A stretch of DNA of 8,012 nt. Origin: an uncultured Chlorobiaceae bacterium (GTDB taxonomy: Bacteria > Bacteroidota > Chlorobiia > Chlorobiales > Chlorobiaceae). The translations under genes and the position numbers were made by a program. Shown piece after piece: positions 6,356 to 8,012 of this stretch. The stretch spans positions 1 to 8,012 of the forward strand of contig CAIXCO010000040.1 in the NCBI GenBank assembly GCA_903917955.1. The letters are read 5' to 3'. Numbering within the stretch: the stretch's first letter is position 1; every line of letters begins with the position of its first letter. Under the pieces are notes generated by a model that worked only from the letters and a program-made list of their open reading frames with translations, was not told the origin of the DNA and made no database searches.

Positions 6356-6484
6356 TCAATACCTCAACTCACCAGAATCTGCCTGGCGTTTGAGTTCGTC
6401 GTTTGCATAAATCAGCACTTCAACGCGGCGGTTAAGAATGCGCCCGAGTTTTTTTGTATGTTCTACAACGGTTTGATGCTGAGG
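6356..6484 (-). pseudogene. Remnant of the C-terminus of an OmpA/MotB-type outer-membrane protein gene
   Basis: On the minus strand, translation ending at a TGA (6358-6356) reads HQTVVEHTKKLGRILN, then RRVEVLIYANDELKRQ, then ADSGELRY. The GR-x-x-NRRVEVLI core followed by a charged helix is the characteristic end of the OmpA C-terminal peptidoglycan-binding domain (PF00691). Only the last 40 or so codons remain. Upstream the frame soon loses resemblance and meets a TGA at 6526-6524, and there is no start codon or ribosome binding site. The rest of the domain is not found in other frames, because the neighbouring DNA (from 6554) encodes an unrelated plus-strand protein. The remnant keeps its natural stop and a terminator just beyond. 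The gene was probably deleted or replaced from its 5' side. Confidence 0.72.
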
Positions 6485-6490
6485 AAAATT

Positions 6491-6496
6491 TATAAT
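6491..6496 (+). promoter_or_regulatory. Candidate -10 box for the 313-residue protein gene
   Basis: A consensus TATAAT lies 57 bases before the ATG at 6554, just upstream of the recognisable part of the OmpA remnant. The expected -35 region (about 6467-6474, ACGGTT-like) is poor. With the terminator at 6289-6325 blocking read-through from the left, a promoter somewhere in 6326-6553 is needed for the plus-strand gene, which makes this the best candidate. Confidence 0.35.
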
Positions 6497-6553
6497 CTGA
6501 TTTGTTGGTTTATATCTCCGACATCAGTAACCCTTTAAGACCAGAGTATCGTC

Positions 6554-7495
6554 ATGAGCCGATTAAAAGAAGAATGGATTGATCGTCTTGAATCCGGCTT
6601 GCCACCGAAGGAGAGGATTGTCGAGCGTAACATAGCTATTACTGCTCAGTATGCGGCGTGGTATTTGCAGAAACCGGGGCTTTTCAAGTGGGCGGGGATG
6701 GCGGCGTTTGCTTCGCGGCAGGTTGGTATTGCGCTGGCGTTTTCTGAAATGATGCATGCTCCTGATCCTGTTGCCATTCTGGAAGAGACGCAGGATCAAG
6801 GTTTTTCATTTGATCCGGGAAGGTTGTTCCGTTCTGCCCTCAATAACCTCTTTTCTGTTCCCTCGTTTATGCACTCGGTAGCAGCCCGGCAGCTTTTTCT
6901 TGCCGATCTTGATGAAATCCGTCGTGGGAACAATACTATTTTTGCCGATATCGCATGGGCACATGCGGCCTATCTGGAAAGCGGCATTGGTGAGATTGTG
7001 AAAAACTGCAACGGAGAGGAAGATGAATACCTGCTGACAGGGTTCAGGATGATTGACGATGGCGCACGCATACTGGAAAAAGCGGGTAATGAAGAGGAGG
7101 CCCGCAGGCTGATATGGAATGGTAATGTGCTGTTGCTTCGTCAAGAACAGCTCAATACCTTGCAACCGGTTTTTGATGCGATCAGTCAGCAGGGAAGGAT
7201 TGTTATTTCGTTTGGAAGCGAGCTTGATTTTTCCGGAGCGGTTGAAAACGTCAAAGCCTCGTTTTCATCTTTTTCAGGATATTTCGAAACGCTGACTGGT
7301 CTCAAGAGTGTCACTGACCGGGAGGATCGCTGGCATTGGATTGAAAACGATGTGTTGCCGTCGTGGGATCGTGTGGATGGTACTTATGGCGAAGGCTCCG
7401 GCCTGAAAAAGCAGCTTGAAGCATTTGCTGCCGGCGAATCAACCATGATGCATCAGGTCAAACAGTATGCAGCAAACCTGTTCCGTATTTCATGA
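6554..7495 (+). CDS. Unrecognised 313-residue protein, probably soluble and mostly helical
   Basis: I do not recognise this protein. No signal peptide, transmembrane helix or catalytic motif is evident. The N-terminal third contains ERNIAITAQYAAWYLQKPG (24-42) and then KWAGMAAFASRQVGIALAFS (45-64), a helix pair with a conserved-looking Ser-Arg. The middle holds GNNTIFADIAWAHAAYLESG (124-143) and a helix with LLLRQEQLNTLQPVFDAIS. The C-terminal third is rich in Trp and acidic residues (DREDRWHWIENDVLPSWDRV). The first part loosely recalls DUF2515-like proteins (Asn-Ile, Tyr-Leu, then Ser-Arg spacing), but this is a weak impression from memory. The ATG at 6554 has only a weak AGAG seven bases upstream. 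It is a single gene, convergent with the ABC permease, with 21 bp between stop codons. The long uninterrupted frame and ordinary composition make it a real gene. Confidence 0.82.
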   Translation: MSRLKEEWIDRLESGLPPKERIVERNIAITAQYAAWYLQKPGLFKWAGMAAFASRQVGIALAFSEMMHAPDPVAILEETQDQGFSFDPGRLFRSALNNLFSVPSFMHSVAARQLFLADLDEIRRGNNTIFADIAWAHAAYLESGIGEIVKNCNGEEDEYLLTGFRMIDDGARILEKAGNEEEARRLIWNGNVLLLRQEQLNTLQPVFDAISQQGRIVISFGSELDFSGAVENVKASFSSFSGYFETLTGLKSVTDREDRWHWIENDVLPSWDRVDGTYGEGSGLKKQLEAFAAGESTMMHQVKQYAANLFRIS

Positions 7496-7517
7496 ACAGG
7501 CTGAACGGGAGGCTGTT
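7495..7517. terminator. Weak hairpin across the convergent stop codons
   Basis: AACAG (7495-7499) pairs with CTGTT (7513-7517), and after one G-G mismatch CT pairs with AG. The structure overlaps the ends of both stop codons of the flanking convergent genes. On the plus strand a T-rich stretch (TTTATTTTGG) follows. It may act as a poor terminator, but the stem is short. Confidence 0.25.
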
Positions 7518-8012
7518 TATTTTGGCCGGAGGGCTTCAACCGGGTTAAGGTTGGCTGCTTTCCACGCAGGGAAGAGTCCGAAGGTTATGCCGATACCGGA
7601 ACAGACAACCATGGAGACGATGATCCAGACCCAGGGAAATATCGGCGGAAGGTTGAATTGCAGAGCAATGACGTTTCCCGTCACAATGCCTGCCAGAATT
7701 CCAAGTACCCCTCCGGCAATGGAGAGAAAAAATGATTCGAAGAGGAACTGGCGAAGAATGGTTCTTCGAGGTGCACCGATTGATTTTCTGATCCCGATCT
7801 CCCGGGTTCTTTCCGTGACGCTGACCAGCATGATGTTCATGATACCAACTCCGGCGGTCAGCAGGGCCATAAAGCTGATGATGAAGGCGCCGATACCGAT
7901 GGCACGCTGAATATCGCGGAATGAGTCTATGAGTGATTCATTGGTTCTGATCTCAAAATCGTTGGGCTCCCTGACCGTAAGCCCTCTCGCAAGCCTCATG
8001 GCGCCGATTGCC
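7517..8012 (-). CDS. MacB/FtsX-type ABC transporter permease, C-terminal part (5' end outside the window)
   Basis: The last 164 residues of a MacB-type permease run to a TAA at 7519-7517, and the frame is open to the window edge (AIGAMRLARGL). The segment VREPNDFEIRTNESLID is the end of the periplasmic domain. Then come three membrane segments of the FtsX-like domain (PF02687): about IGAFIISFMALLTAGVGIMN, FFLSIAGGVLGILAGIVTG and WIIVSMVVCSGIGITFGLFP. The cytoplasmic loop ERTREIGIRKSIGAPRRTIL between the first two is the family signature, where the permease contacts the ATPase, and the end PAWKAANLNPVEALR is typical. The family exports macrolides, lipoproteins, peptides or other substrates by a mechanotransmission mechanism; the substrate cannot be told. 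An internal ATG at 7999 is not the true start, because family members are about 400 residues (or about 650 with a fused ATPase). Confidence 0.93.
   Translation of the reverse strand, partial: AIGAMRLARGLTVREPNDFEIRTNESLIDSFRDIQRAIGIGAFIISFMALLTAGVGIMNIMLVSVTERTREIGIRKSIGAPRRTILRQFLFESFFLSIAGGVLGILAGIVTGNVIALQFNLPPIFPWVWIIVSMVVCSGIGITFGLFPAWKAANLNPVEALRPK

Noticed and set aside
6338..6538. Plus-strand open frame of 66 codons in the gap before the 313-residue gene
   Set aside because: It is antisense to the OmpA-type remnant, has no ribosome binding site, and begins only a few bases after a terminator. The minus-strand homology explains the sequence better.
7467..7910. Plus-strand open frame overlapping the end of the 313-residue gene and the ABC permease
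   Set aside because: It runs antisense through the conserved FtsX-domain signature, so the permease is the real gene.
1..8012. CRISPR array, tRNA or rRNA genes, insertion sequence, prophage or defence island
   Set aside because: I saw no regularly spaced repeats, no cloverleaf or rRNA-like segments, no transposase or integrase motifs, no terminal inverted repeats and no defence-type domains. Nothing supports a new multi-gene system here.

Overview
The window looks like chromosomal DNA from a Gram-negative, moderate-GC bacterium. A green sulfur bacterium (Chlorobiaceae, Chlorobium/Pelodictyon type) is my best guess. This rests on the style of the long-form L25, PRPP synthetase and LpxD proteins recalled from memory, not on a database search. 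An outer membrane is implied by lpxD and by the remnant of an OmpA-type gene.

Layout. Positions 1-135 (minus) hold the probable 5' end of a small or membrane-anchored protein that runs off the window. Positions 177-851 (minus) hold rplY (ribosomal protein L25/Ctc, two-domain form), closed by a near-perfect Rho-independent terminator. Positions 883-1854 (minus) hold prs (PRPP synthetase), 31 bp upstream of rplY, so the two probably form one prs-rplY transcript. A divergent, AT-rich 156-bp spacer follows, then lpxD (2023-3084, plus), which starts at TTG. Convergent to lpxD, with only 13 bp between the stop codons, is a two-gene minus-strand unit: a small SnoaL/CaMKII-association-domain-like protein (5806-6252) and an 887-residue protein fusing a GH15 trehalase/glucoamylase-type enzyme to a C-terminal DUF547 domain (3098-5761).

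Positions 6253-6553 contain no intact gene. They hold a strong bidirectional terminator, a roughly 40-codon remnant of the C-terminus of an OmpA-family gene (minus strand), and a TATAAT box inside that remnant that may drive the next gene. Positions 6554-7495 (plus) encode a 313-residue protein that I do not recognise. Positions 7517-8012 (minus) hold the C-terminal part of a MacB/FtsX-type ABC transporter permease, cut by the window edge.

The core genes (prs, rplY, lpxD) cover nucleotide-precursor supply, translation and lipid A synthesis, and their adjacency does not imply a shared pathway. The accessory part (GH15-DUF547 with its small partner, the eroded OmpA gene and the unknown 313-residue protein) is the more variable half. 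I found no CRISPR array, tRNA, rRNA, insertion sequence or recognisable defence or novel multi-gene system. The best leads are the GH15-DUF547 fusion, a terminator-like hairpin inside its 5' coding region, and the OmpA remnant whose terminator appears orphaned.
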